DNA of 48,237 nucleotides. It comes from Paracoccus shandongensis. Lineage in GTDB: Bacteria > Pseudomonadota > Alphaproteobacteria > Rhodobacterales > Rhodobacteraceae. The position numbers and the translations under genes are program-made. Shown piece by piece: positions 33,805-41,827 of the stretch. Numbering within the stretch: the stretch's first letter is position 1; every line of letters starts with the position of its first letter. The notes beneath the pieces are model-generated. The model was not told the DNA's origin, did no database searches, and worked only from the letters and a program-made list of their open reading frames with translations. The DNA is taken from assembly GCF_017315735.1 (NCBI RefSeq), contig NZ_JAFLRK010000028.1:1-48237 (forward strand). The letters run 5' to 3'.

Positions 33805-34170
33805 ATGAAGTTCGAAAGCCATGGCGTCGTGGCCGGGTGCTGGAACGGCGCATTGCAGGCGGCCAGCGCGCCCGCCAGCCTGTCGGTGGTCCATCGCGGT
33901 CAGGTCGTGGCCAGGGCCGCCCTGCGCGATGCGGGGCCGGGCGCCTGGTCGGTGCGGGCCGATCTGCCCGCCACGGTCATCGACAACGGCGTCAATGGCC
34001 TGTTGCTGGTGGCGGGTGAACCCGACAGCGCCGGGGCGCAGGTTCTGGGCGGCCTGACCTTGGTCGCGGGAACGGTCGCGGGCGACGACCTTCTGGCCGA
34101 GGTCGCGCAGCTGCGCGCGGAACTGGAGATGCTGAAGCGCGAATTCCGCCGCTTTGCCGCGGGCGGCTGA
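33805..34170 (+). CDS. Uncharacterised small protein with C-terminal coiled coil
   Basis: The 121-residue protein has a beta-rich N-terminal 85 residues (SLSVVHRGQVVARAAL, WSVRADLPATVIDNG) and ends in a charged helix with heptad-like spacing (LLAEVAQLRAELEMLKREFRRF), which suggests oligomerisation. AAGGGGGCGG before the ATG is a good ribosome site. It is the second gene of a unit with the DUF6478-like gene. No function is known to me. Confidence 0.7.
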   Translation: MKFESHGVVAGCWNGALQAASAPASLSVVHRGQVVARAALRDAGPGAWSVRADLPATVIDNGVNGLLLVAGEPDSAGAQVLGGLTLVAGTVAGDDLLAEVAQLRAELEMLKREFRRFAAGG

Positions 34171-34200
34171 GCCCCCCTGTCATCCGCGCGTCACGCTTTC

Positions 34201-34229
34201 TTGCGAAAAGCCGGGGCCGTGGCTATATC
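34201..34229 (+). promoter_or_regulatory. Promoter of the polyamine operon (nspC)
   Basis: TTGCGA (34201-34206) and TATATC (34224-34229) are separated by exactly 17 bases, each matching consensus at 4 of 6 positions. Transcription would begin near 34236, giving a leader of about 27 bases that contains AAAGG before the ATG at 34263. Confidence 0.55.
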
Positions 34230-34262
34230 GGCCCTTTCGCTTTGAACCGACAAAGGTTTCGC

Positions 34263-35363
34263 ATGGCCGGGATGCCCACGCCCTTTTACCTGATCGACAA
34301 GCCTGCGCTTCGCCGCAACATGGAACAGGTGGCCCGCCTGCGCGAGGCCTCGGGCGCCAAGGCGCTGCTGGCGCTGAAATGCTTTGCCACCTGGTCGGTC
34401 TTCGACTTCATGCGCGACTACATGGACGGCACCACATCATCGTCGCTGTTCGAGTTGCGCCTGGGACACGAGGAGTTCGGCAAGGAAACCCACGCCTATT
34501 CCGTCGCCTGGGCCGATCACGAGATCGACGAGGCGGTGGGTTACGCCGACAAGATCATCTTCAACAGCCTGTCCCAGCTTGACCGCTTCGATAACAAGGC
34601 GGCGGGGATCGCGCGCGGGCTGCGCCTGAACCCGCGCTTTTCCACCAGCGGCTTCGATCTGGCCGATCCGGCGCGCCCCTTCAGCCGCCTGGGCGAATGG
34701 GACCTGTCGCGGCTGGAACAGGCGATGGACCGCATCAGCGGGGTGATGATCCACTACAACTGCGAAAACCGCGATTTCGACCTGTTCGACAGCCAGTTGA
34801 CCCGGATCGAGACCGAGTTCGGCCCGATCCTGAAGCGCCTCGACTGGGTCAGCCTTGGCGGCGGCATCCATTTCACCGGCGAAGGCTATCCGATCGACCG
34901 GCTGGCCGACCGGCTGAAGGCTTTCCAGGACCGTTTCGGCGTCCAGGCCTATCTGGAGCCGGGCGAGGCCAGCATCACCGGCACCACCTCGCTGGAGGTG
35001 AGCGTCCTGGACATCGTGGACAACGGCAAGCAGGTGGCCATCGTCGACAGCAGCATCGAGGCGCATATGCTGGATCTGCTGATCTATCGCGAAACAGCCA
35101 AGCTGCCGCAGTCGGGCGACCACGAGTACCAGATCGCGGGCAAGACCTGCCTTGCGGGCGACATCTTCGGCGATGCGCGCTTTCCGCAGCCCTTGCAGGT
35201 CGGAGACCGGATCAGCATCGCGGATGCGGCGGGCTATACCATGGTCAAGAAGAACTGGTTCAACGGCGTCGCCATGCCCGCCATCGCCATTCGGGAAGAC
35301 GACGGCAGCATTCGCACCGTCCGCGAATTTCCCTATGAAGACTACAAGTCCAGCCTCTCCTGA
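34263..35363 (+). CDS. nspC: Carboxynorspermidine/carboxyspermidine decarboxylase
   Basis: The 366-residue PLP enzyme has the alanine-racemase fold. The PLP lysine is Lys39 in LLALKCFATW, a family mark, and the C-terminal part contains CLAGDIFGD and ISIADAAGYTMVKKNWFNG. It decarboxylates carboxy(nor)spermidine to spermidine or norspermidine. It is followed after 35 bases by the dehydrogenase that makes its substrate. AAAGG 8 bases before the ATG at 34263 supports the start; an upstream TTG at 34242 lies close to the transcription start and is unlikely. Confidence 0.93.
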   Translation: MAGMPTPFYLIDKPALRRNMEQVARLREASGAKALLALKCFATWSVFDFMRDYMDGTTSSSLFELRLGHEEFGKETHAYSVAWADHEIDEAVGYADKIIFNSLSQLDRFDNKAAGIARGLRLNPRFSTSGFDLADPARPFSRLGEWDLSRLEQAMDRISGVMIHYNCENRDFDLFDSQLTRIETEFGPILKRLDWVSLGGGIHFTGEGYPIDRLADRLKAFQDRFGVQAYLEPGEASITGTTSLEVSVLDIVDNGKQVAIVDSSIEAHMLDLLIYRETAKLPQSGDHEYQIAGKTCLAGDIFGDARFPQPLQVGDRISIADAAGYTMVKKNWFNGVAMPAIAIREDDGSIRTVREFPYEDYKSSLS

Positions 35364-35398
35364 GGCGCCCTCTCTGCAACCCCGGAAAGGATCCAGAA

Positions 35399-36625
35399 TT
35401 GGCCAAGAAGAACGTCCTCATCATCGGCGCGGGTGGCGTCGCGCAAGTCGTGGCGCACAAGGTGGCGCAACAGGCTGCGGAATTCGGCGAGTTGCACATC
35501 GCCAACCGCACCCAGGCACGCGCTGACGCGATCATCCAGACCCTGCGCGACAAGGGCCACCAGATGCCCTTCACCAGCCATGCGCTGGACGCGATGGATG
35601 CGGGCGCGGTCGAGGCCCTGATCCGCAAGCTGGACGCAGGGATCGTCATCAACGTGGGGACGGCCTTCATCAACATGACCGTTCTGGAAGGCTGCATCCG
35701 CGCGGGCGCGGCCTATATCGACACGGCCATCCACGAGGATCCGACGAAGATCTGCGAAACGCCGCCCTGGTACGGCAATTACGAATGGAAGCGGCGCGAG
35801 GATGTGGCGGCGGCCGGGATCACCGCGCTCCTGGGCGCGGGCTTCGATCCGGGCGTGGTCAACGCCTATGCCCGCCTGGCCGAGGATGAATATTTCGACA
35901 AGATCGACAGCATCGACATCGTGGACATCAACGCCGGTTCCCATGGCCGCTGGTTCGCCACGAACTTCGACCCCGAGATCAACTTCCGCGAATTCACCGG
36001 CGTGGTCTATTCCTGGCAGGGCGGCGAATGGCGCACCAACCAGATGTTCGAGGTCGGCCGCGAATGGGACCTGCCGGTCGTCGGCAAGCAGAAGGCCTAT
36101 CTGTCGGGCCATGACGAGGTTCACAGCCTGTCCGCCCGATACAAGGACGCGGACGTGCGCTTCTGGATGGGCTTCGGCGACCACTATATCAATGTCTTCA
36201 CGGTGCTGAAGAACCTGGGCCTTCTGTCCGAACAGCCGGTGAAGACCGCCGAGGGGCAGGAGGTCGTGCCCTTGAAGGTCGTCAAGGCCGTGCTGCCCGA
36301 CCCGGCCAGCCTTGCCCCCGACTATACCGGCAAGACCTGCATCGGCGATCTGGTCAAGGGCAGCCTGGACGGCAAGCCGGGCGAGGTCTTCATCTACAAC
36401 GTCGCCGACCACAAGGAAGCGTTCAACGAAGTCGGCAGCCAGGGCATCAGCTACACGGCGGGCGTGCCCCCGGTCGCCGCCGCCATCCTGGTCGCGCGCG
36501 GCATCTGGGACGTGAAGCGCATGGCCAATGTCGAGGAACTGCCCGCCCGCCCCTTCCTGGAGCTTCTGGGCCAGATGGGCCTGCCCACCCGCGTGATCGA
36601 CAGCGCGGGCGACCACCCGATCTGA
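35399..36625 (+). CDS. Carboxy(nor)spermidine synthase (saccharopine-dehydrogenase family)
   Basis: The 408-residue protein begins with the NAD(P)-binding motif VLIIGAGGVAQVVAHK. It then has INVGTAFINMTVLEGCIRAGAAYIDTAIHED and LGAGFDPGVVNAYARLA, matching carboxynorspermidine dehydrogenases rather than lysine-pathway enzymes. It condenses L-aspartate semialdehyde with a diamine (putrescine for spermidine) using NADPH. The start is TTG at 35399, with GGAAAGG about nine bases upstream. Together with nspC it gives the SAM-decarboxylase-independent route to spermidine. Confidence 0.92.
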   Translation: MAKKNVLIIGAGGVAQVVAHKVAQQAAEFGELHIANRTQARADAIIQTLRDKGHQMPFTSHALDAMDAGAVEALIRKLDAGIVINVGTAFINMTVLEGCIRAGAAYIDTAIHEDPTKICETPPWYGNYEWKRREDVAAAGITALLGAGFDPGVVNAYARLAEDEYFDKIDSIDIVDINAGSHGRWFATNFDPEINFREFTGVVYSWQGGEWRTNQMFEVGREWDLPVVGKQKAYLSGHDEVHSLSARYKDADVRFWMGFGDHYINVFTVLKNLGLLSEQPVKTAEGQEVVPLKVVKAVLPDPASLAPDYTGKTCIGDLVKGSLDGKPGEVFIYNVADHKEAFNEVGSQGISYTAGVPPVAAAILVARGIWDVKRMANVEELPARPFLELLGQMGLPTRVIDSAGDHPI

Positions 36626-36649
36626 TCCCGCCCGTCCAGGCATTCAGGC

Positions 36650-36674
36650 GGCGGCCCGGAACGACCGGGCCGCC
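36650..36674 (+). terminator. Hairpin after the polyamine operon
   Basis: A perfect ten-base stem, GGCGGCCCGG/CCGGGCCGCC, with loop AACGA, starts 24 bases after the synthase stop. There is no T-run. It separates the polyamine operon from the AI-2E transporter gene. Confidence 0.55.
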
Positions 36675-36716
36675 GTCCGCGTTCGGGGCCATGGCGTTGA
36701 CGCGGGGGGCAAGGGC

Positions 36717-37949
36717 GTGGCCGACAAGCAGTTCAGCTTTCCGCGGTTCGGATCGGCAGGCAGCGGCGCCAGCGGGCGCGCGGCCAACTGGGCCGTCATC
36801 GGCATCTTCCTGATCCTGGCCTTTGCGGCCATCGCCGCCGGGCGCGATTTCCTGATGCCGGTGACGCTGGCGGTGCTGCTGTTCTTTGTCTTCACGCCCC
36901 TGCGCCGCCTGGCGCGCCGGCGCGGCATCCCCGATGCGCTGACCGCCACCGTCGTGACCCTGGGCCTTGTGGTGGCGGCGGCGCTGATCGCCCTGGGCGC
37001 CAGCGGCCCGATCAACCAGGCGGCCCAGAACCTGCCCACGATCAAGGTCAGGCTGGAACAGAAGTTCAGCGAATTGCGCGAATCCTTCGAGGAATTGCAG
37101 CAGGCCGCCCAGCAGATCGAGGAGGTCCAGGCCAGCGGCGGGGACGGCAAGGAAACGCCCACCGTCAAGGTCGAGCAGGTCGGCGACAGTCCTCTGACCG
37201 CGGTGATGAAGTTCACCCCGGCCATCGCGGGCCAGGTGGTCTTCACGCTGTTCCTTTTGTTCTTCATGCTGGCCTCGGGCGACCTGCTGTATCTCAAGAT
37301 CGTGCAAAGCTTCGATTCCATGGGCGAAAAGCGCAGCGCCTATCTGGCCCTGCGGCAGATCGAGGATTCGCTGGGCAATTACCTGGGCGCCATCACCATC
37401 ATCAATGCGGGCCTCGGGCTGGCGATCGGGCTTGCGATGTTCGCCTGGGGCCTGCCCGGCGCGATCCTGTTCGGGATCGGCGCCTTTGTGCTGAACTACA
37501 TCCCCTATCTGGGCGCGATCACGGGCGTCGCGGTGTCGGGCATCGTGGCCCTGGTGGTCATGCCGGGCATCTTCTGGCCGATGATGGTGGCGGGAACCTA
37601 CATGATGCTGACCTCGCTCGAAGGGCAGGTGATCACGCCCTATTTCGTGTCGCGGCGGTTGCAGATGAACACGGTGGTGGTGTTCCTGGCCGTCGCGCTG
37701 TGGGCCTGGCTGTGGTCGGTGATCGGCATGATTATCGCCGTGCCGGTGCTGGTCGTGCTGCGGGTGCTGGCCGATTACATCCCCGGCTGGGAAAAGTTCG
37801 GCAACTTCCTGGCGGGCGAGGAACCCCCCGCCATCGAGGACGAGGACGAGGAGGAAGCCCGCGAGATCGTCGAGGCCGGCGCCGAGGCCGAAGACGAAGG
37901 CGCAGCGCGCCAGGCCACGGCGGCCGTAGTGGCCGAGGAAAAGGACTAG
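36717..37949 (+). CDS. AI-2E family transporter (PerM/TqsA-like)
   Basis: The 410-residue membrane protein has the eight-helix PerM layout. There are paired helices in residues 20-105, then a soluble segment rich in Gln/Glu (KFSELRESFEELQQAAQQIEEV), then helices between about 160 and 350 with the GLPGAILFGIGAFVLNYIPYLGAITG core and LEGQVITPYFVSRRL. Relatives include the AI-2 exporter TqsA, but many members act on other solutes. The C-terminal 55 residues are unusually acidic (Glu/Asp/Ala). The start is GTG at 36717 with AAGGG upstream. Confidence 0.87.
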   Translation: MADKQFSFPRFGSAGSGASGRAANWAVIGIFLILAFAAIAAGRDFLMPVTLAVLLFFVFTPLRRLARRRGIPDALTATVVTLGLVVAAALIALGASGPINQAAQNLPTIKVRLEQKFSELRESFEELQQAAQQIEEVQASGGDGKETPTVKVEQVGDSPLTAVMKFTPAIAGQVVFTLFLLFFMLASGDLLYLKIVQSFDSMGEKRSAYLALRQIEDSLGNYLGAITIINAGLGLAIGLAMFAWGLPGAILFGIGAFVLNYIPYLGAITGVAVSGIVALVVMPGIFWPMMVAGTYMMLTSLEGQVITPYFVSRRLQMNTVVVFLAVALWAWLWSVIGMIIAVPVLVVLRVLADYIPGWEKFGNFLAGEEPPAIEDEDEEEAREIVEAGAEAEDEGAARQATAAVVAEEKD

Positions 37950-38017
37950 CCGCCTTTTCCGAAGACCAGAAAAACTTTTCATTCCGGCTTGGAAAGGCGC
38001 GGGGCGTGACGTAAGCA

Positions 38018-38060
38018 CTTTGCCAGTGTGCGACGGCATACCGTCGCCCGAGTCGCAAAG
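38018..38060. promoter_or_regulatory. Nested inverted repeats in the glcB leader
   Basis: An outer pair CTTTGC (38018-38023) and GCAAAG (38055-38060) encloses a tight hairpin CGACGG-cata-CCGTCG (38031-38046). The right outer arm overlaps the ribosome site AAAGGAG of glcB, so folding could hide it. ACTTTGC also resembles the core of RamB sites described in other bacteria; whether a RamB-type regulator acts here is a guess. Confidence 0.4.
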
Positions 38061-38070
38061 GAGCAGCACG

Positions 38071-40233
38071 ATGACCCGGACCCGCTACACCCAGAGGCAT
38101 GGCCTTGACGTGGCCGAGGAATTGGCCGCCTTCGTGGAAACCCGCGTGCTGCCCGGGACGGGCGTGGACGCGGACCGCTTCTGGTCGGGCTATGCCGGAT
38201 TGCTGACTGAATTCACGGCCGAGAACCGCGCCCTGCTGGACCGTCGGGCCGAACTGCAGGGCCGGATCGACGCCTGGCACAAGGCGCGCGGCAACCAGCC
38301 CTGGGACGTGGCAGCCTATCGCGCCTTCCTGACCGAGATCGGCTATCTGGTCCCCGAGCCTGCGCCCTTCGCCATCGACAATGGCCGCATCGACCCGGAA
38401 ATCGCCCTTGTCGCGGGGCCGCAGCTTGTGGTGCCGGTCAGCAATGCCCGCTTCGCGCTGAACGCCGCCAATGCCCGCTGGGGCTCGCTTTACGACGCGC
38501 TTTACGGAACCGACGTGATGGGCCCGCCCCCCGCAGGCGGCGGCATCGACCCCGCCCGCCGGGACGCCGTTGTCGCCCGCGCCGCGCAGTTCCTGGACGA
38601 GACCTTTCCGCTGGCCAGTGGCAGCCATGCCGATGTGTCGGGCTATCGCGCCGATGCAGACGGTTTGACCGCCACGGTCGGGGGATCCGAGGTGACGCTG
38701 CGCGATCCCTCGGCCTATGTCGGCACGCATGTCTCGGGTCAGGACAGGGGCTTTGTCCTGCGCCACAACGGGCTGCATGTGGAACTGGTCGTCAACCCCG
38801 GCCACCCGATCGGCGCGGCCTCCCCCTCGGGGCTGCGCGATGTCGTGCTGGAAGCCGCCCTGACCGCCATCCAGGATTGCGAGGACAGCGTGGCGGCCGT
38901 GGATGCCGCCGACAAGGTCGGCGTCTATGCCAACTGGCTGGGGCTGATGACGGGCGATCTGACCGACACGTTCCAGAAGAACGGCAAGCCCATGACCCGC
39001 CGCCTGGCCCCCGACCGGCAGGTGACGCGCCCCGACGGCAGCACCCTGACCCTGCCGGGCCGCGCGCTGCTGCTGGTGCGCAACGTGGGCCATCTGATGA
39101 CCACCGATGCCGTGCGCCTGAACGGGCAGGACACACCCGAAGGGCTGATGGACGCCATGGTCACGGTCGCCTGCGCCATCCACGACCTGAAAAAGACCGA
39201 AGGCCCCCGCAACAGCCGCGTGGGCGCCATCTATGTGGTGAAGCCCAAGATGCACGGCCCCGACGAGGCCGCCTTCGCCGACCGCACCTTCACCAAGGTG
39301 GAACAGATCCTGGGCCTGCCCGCCAACACCGTCAAGCTGGGCCTGATGGACGAGGAACGGCGCACCAGCGCGAACCTGGCCGCCTCCATCCACGCGCTGC
39401 GCCACCGGCTGTTCTTCATCAACACGGGCTTCCTGGACCGCACGGGGGACGAGATCCACACCTCGATGCAGGCGGGGGCTTTCGCCGGGCGGGACGCCAC
39501 GCGCCGGTCCGGCTGGCTCAAGGCCTATGAGGACCGCAACGTGCTGATCGGGCTGGCTTGCGGGCTGCGGGGGCGGGCGCAGATCGGCAAGGGCATGTGG
39601 GCGAAACCCGACGCCATGGCGGAAATGCTGCAAGCCAAGATCGCCCATCCGCAATCGGGCGCCAATACCGCCTGGGTGCCCAGTCCGACGGCCGCGACCC
39701 TGCACGCGCTGCATTACCACAGGGTCGATGTCGCCGCGCGCCAGGACGAACTGGCGGGCCAGCCGGTCCCCGACCTGGACGCCCTGCTGACCCCGGCGCT
39801 GATGGGCGACGCGCCCCTGCCGCAGGACCAGATCCTGCGAGAGGTGGACAACAGCGCGCAGGGGATCCTGGGCTATGTGGTCCGCTGGGTGGACCAGGGG
39901 GTCGGCTGCTCCAAGGTGCCCGACATCGACGACGTGCCGATGATGGAGGACCGCGCCACCTGCCGCATCAGCGCGCAATTGCTGGCGAACTGGCTGGAAC
40001 AGCGGCTGATCACCCCCGACCAGGTCGAGGACGCGCTGCGCCGCATGGCCGTGAAGGTGGATGCGCAGAACGCGGGCGATCCGGCCTATATCCCCATGGC
40101 CCCCGGCTTCGACGGCCCCGCCTTCGAGGCCGCGCGCGATCTGGTGCTGACGGGGACCACGCAGCCTTCGGGCTATACCGAACCCGCGCTGCACGCGCGG
40201 CGCAGGCAGGCCAAGGCGCTGCGGGGCGCGTAA
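38071..40233 (+). CDS. glcB: Malate synthase G
   Basis: The 720-residue enzyme is the monomeric isoform G. It condenses glyoxylate with acetyl-CoA to malate in the glyoxylate cycle and in ethylmalonyl-CoA-pathway assimilation. Markers include IQDCEDSVAAVDAADKVGVY, the active-site Arg in LLLVRNVGHLMT, GAIYVVKPKMHGP, the loop TGDEIHTSM and the C-terminal EDRATCRISAQLLANWL. AAAGGAG precedes the ATG at 38071. It ends at a strong two-way terminator. Isocitrate lyase is not in the window. Confidence 0.96.
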   Translation: MTRTRYTQRHGLDVAEELAAFVETRVLPGTGVDADRFWSGYAGLLTEFTAENRALLDRRAELQGRIDAWHKARGNQPWDVAAYRAFLTEIGYLVPEPAPFAIDNGRIDPEIALVAGPQLVVPVSNARFALNAANARWGSLYDALYGTDVMGPPPAGGGIDPARRDAVVARAAQFLDETFPLASGSHADVSGYRADADGLTATVGGSEVTLRDPSAYVGTHVSGQDRGFVLRHNGLHVELVVNPGHPIGAASPSGLRDVVLEAALTAIQDCEDSVAAVDAADKVGVYANWLGLMTGDLTDTFQKNGKPMTRRLAPDRQVTRPDGSTLTLPGRALLLVRNVGHLMTTDAVRLNGQDTPEGLMDAMVTVACAIHDLKKTEGPRNSRVGAIYVVKPKMHGPDEAAFADRTFTKVEQILGLPANTVKLGLMDEERRTSANLAASIHALRHRLFFINTGFLDRTGDEIHTSMQAGAFAGRDATRRSGWLKAYEDRNVLIGLACGLRGRAQIGKGMWAKPDAMAEMLQAKIAHPQSGANTAWVPSPTAATLHALHYHRVDVAARQDELAGQPVPDLDALLTPALMGDAPLPQDQILREVDNSAQGILGYVVRWVDQGVGCSKVPDIDDVPMMEDRATCRISAQLLANWLEQRLITPDQVEDALRRMAVKVDAQNAGDPAYIPMAPGFDGPAFEAARDLVLTGTTQPSGYTEPALHARRRQAKALRGA

Positions 40234-40236
40234 GGA

Positions 40237-40268
40237 AAAACCGCCGGTGTGGACGCACCGGCGGTTTT
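40237..40268. terminator. Bidirectional intrinsic terminator between glcB and the MHS transporter
   Basis: AAAACCGCCGGTG and CACCGGCGGTTTT pair perfectly over 13 bases around loop TGGACG. The outer A/T runs give a U-tract on either strand. It begins three bases after the glcB stop and 16 bases before the transporter gene end, so it serves both convergent genes. Confidence 0.85.
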
Positions 40269-40284
40269 CAAGTTCGGGCAGGGG

Positions 40285-41604
40285 TCACCCCTGCCTCTGG
40301 AACTCCATCTGCCGCGCGGCCCACAGCGCCACCGCCGTTGCCACCGCCCCCGACAGCAGGTAAATCCCCGCCGCGAACAGGCCCAGGGTCGTGGACAGGA
40401 ACAGCGCCGTCAGCGGCGCCAGCCCTGCGCCGAACAGCCAGGCAAGGGCGGATGCAAAGGCCGAATCCGTGTAACGGTTGCGGCTGTTGAACATCGACGC
40501 CACCGCGCCCGACGACAGGCCGAAGCTGATCCCCAGGATCAGGAAGCCCCCGATCATGTAGGTGGCGACGCCGGTCTTGCCGCCCTGCAGCAGCAGGGGC
40601 GCCAGCAGGCTGAAGACGCCGATGCCAAGCGATCCCCACAGCAGCACCCGCCGCCGCCCGAACCAGTCCGACAGCCAGCCCGACAGCAGCACCGAGGCCA
40701 GGCCGAAGGCCGCGCTGATTGCCGTCAGGTTCAGGAAGAAGGTCAGGGTTTCATCGGTGTAAAGATACACCCAGGACAGCGGGAACACCGTGACCATGTG
40801 GAACATCGCAAAGCTGGCCAGCGGCACGAAGGAGGCCAGCCAGATCGCGCGCCAGTCCGACCGGAAGGCCGTGCGGATCCGGGTGGGTTGCAGCTCGCGC
40901 GTCTCGAAGGCCTCCTGGAACTCGGGCGAGGCGATGATGCGCAACCGCGCGAACAGCGCCACCACGTTGACCGAAAAGGCCACGAAGAAGGGATAGCGCC
41001 AGCCCCAGTCCAGGAAGTCCTGTTCGGACATGTTGGACACAAGATAGGAAAACAGCAGCGCCGCCACGATCAGCCCGATGGGCGCGCCAAGCTGCGGCAC
41101 CATGGCATAGAAGCCGCGCTTGCGCCGGGGCGCGCTCAGCGCCAGCAGGGATGCCAGCCCGTCCCAACTGCCGCCAATGGCCAGGCCCTGGCCGATGCGC
41201 AGCGCCGCCATCACGATGATCGCCCATTCGCCCAGCACCGCATAGGACGGCACCAGCCCCATGGCCACCGTCGAGGTGCCCAGCAGGAACAGCGCCAGCG
41301 TCAGTTTCGCGACCCGCCCGTGCTTGCGGTCGATGCGCATGAAGATCGCCGTGCCGATGGGCCGCGCAACAAAGGCCAGCAGAACCAGCCCAAAGGACAG
41401 AAGCGTGCCGGTCAGCGGGTCCGCGAAGGGAAACAGCCGCGCCGGGAAGACGATCACCGAGGCGATGGCAAAGACGAAGAAGTCGAAGAACTCCGACGTG
41501 CGCCCGATCACCACGCCCACCGCGATGTCCGAGGGCGAGACGTGGATGTCGTCGGCATCCTTGCCGGCGCCGTGACGAGAAGGGGTTTCGGCAGATGTCG
41601 CCAT
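40285..41604 (-). CDS. MFS transporter, metabolite:H+ symporter (MHS) type
   Basis: The 439-residue protein has twelve predicted membrane helices. The MHS pattern is clear: GVVIGRTSEFFDFFVFA in helix 1, GTAIFMRIDRKHGRVAKL in the first cytoplasmic loop, RIGQGLAIGGSWDGLASLLA, and LSGWLSDWFGRRRVLLWG in the C-terminal half. MHS members import organic acids, betaine or proline with protons. The position next to glcB suggests a dicarboxylate or similar carbon source (inference). The ATG at 41604 has no strong ribosome site. Confidence 0.88.
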   Translation of the reverse strand: MATSAETPSRHGAGKDADDIHVSPSDIAVGVVIGRTSEFFDFFVFAIASVIVFPARLFPFADPLTGTLLSFGLVLLAFVARPIGTAIFMRIDRKHGRVAKLTLALFLLGTSTVAMGLVPSYAVLGEWAIIVMAALRIGQGLAIGGSWDGLASLLALSAPRRKRGFYAMVPQLGAPIGLIVAALLFSYLVSNMSEQDFLDWGWRYPFFVAFSVNVVALFARLRIIASPEFQEAFETRELQPTRIRTAFRSDWRAIWLASFVPLASFAMFHMVTVFPLSWVYLYTDETLTFFLNLTAISAAFGLASVLLSGWLSDWFGRRRVLLWGSLGIGVFSLLAPLLLQGGKTGVATYMIGGFLILGISFGLSSGAVASMFNSRNRYTDSAFASALAWLFGAGLAPLTALFLSTTLGLFAAGIYLLSGAVATAVALWAARQMEFQRQG

Positions 41605-41714
41605 TGCGTGAACCAATCCGGGTTGGGCAGGACAGCATGAAACGGGCACGCGACATCCCCAGGGATTCGCGCGGTTCGGGCATCCTTGCACCAGAACGGC
41701 GGAAATAAATACGC

Positions 41715-41744
41715 GACAAATTGTCTTATGTTTGACTTAAGTCA
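41715..41744. promoter_or_regulatory. Two palindromes in the AT-rich leader upstream of cyoA
   Basis: GACAAATTGTC (41715-41725) is symmetric about its central A. TGACTTAAGTCA (41733-41744) is a perfect 12-base dyad. Their centres are about 18 bases apart, and the surrounding 45 bases are the most AT-rich of the intergenic region. They look like operators for an iron-, redox- or oxygen-responsive regulator, but I cannot assign the factor. No convincing -35/-10 pair was found. Confidence 0.5.
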
Positions 41745-41827
41745 TGGCGACTATCTGGACGGCAATCTCAGGGCGTCGTCGTCTGAACAGCCGCGCGATT
41801 CGCGCGGTCAACGGGGTCATTACCGAC

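Noticed and set aside
41744..41827. Alternative cyoA start at 41744
   Set aside because: It would put 28 residues before the lipoprotein signal and begin inside the palindrome at 41733-41744.
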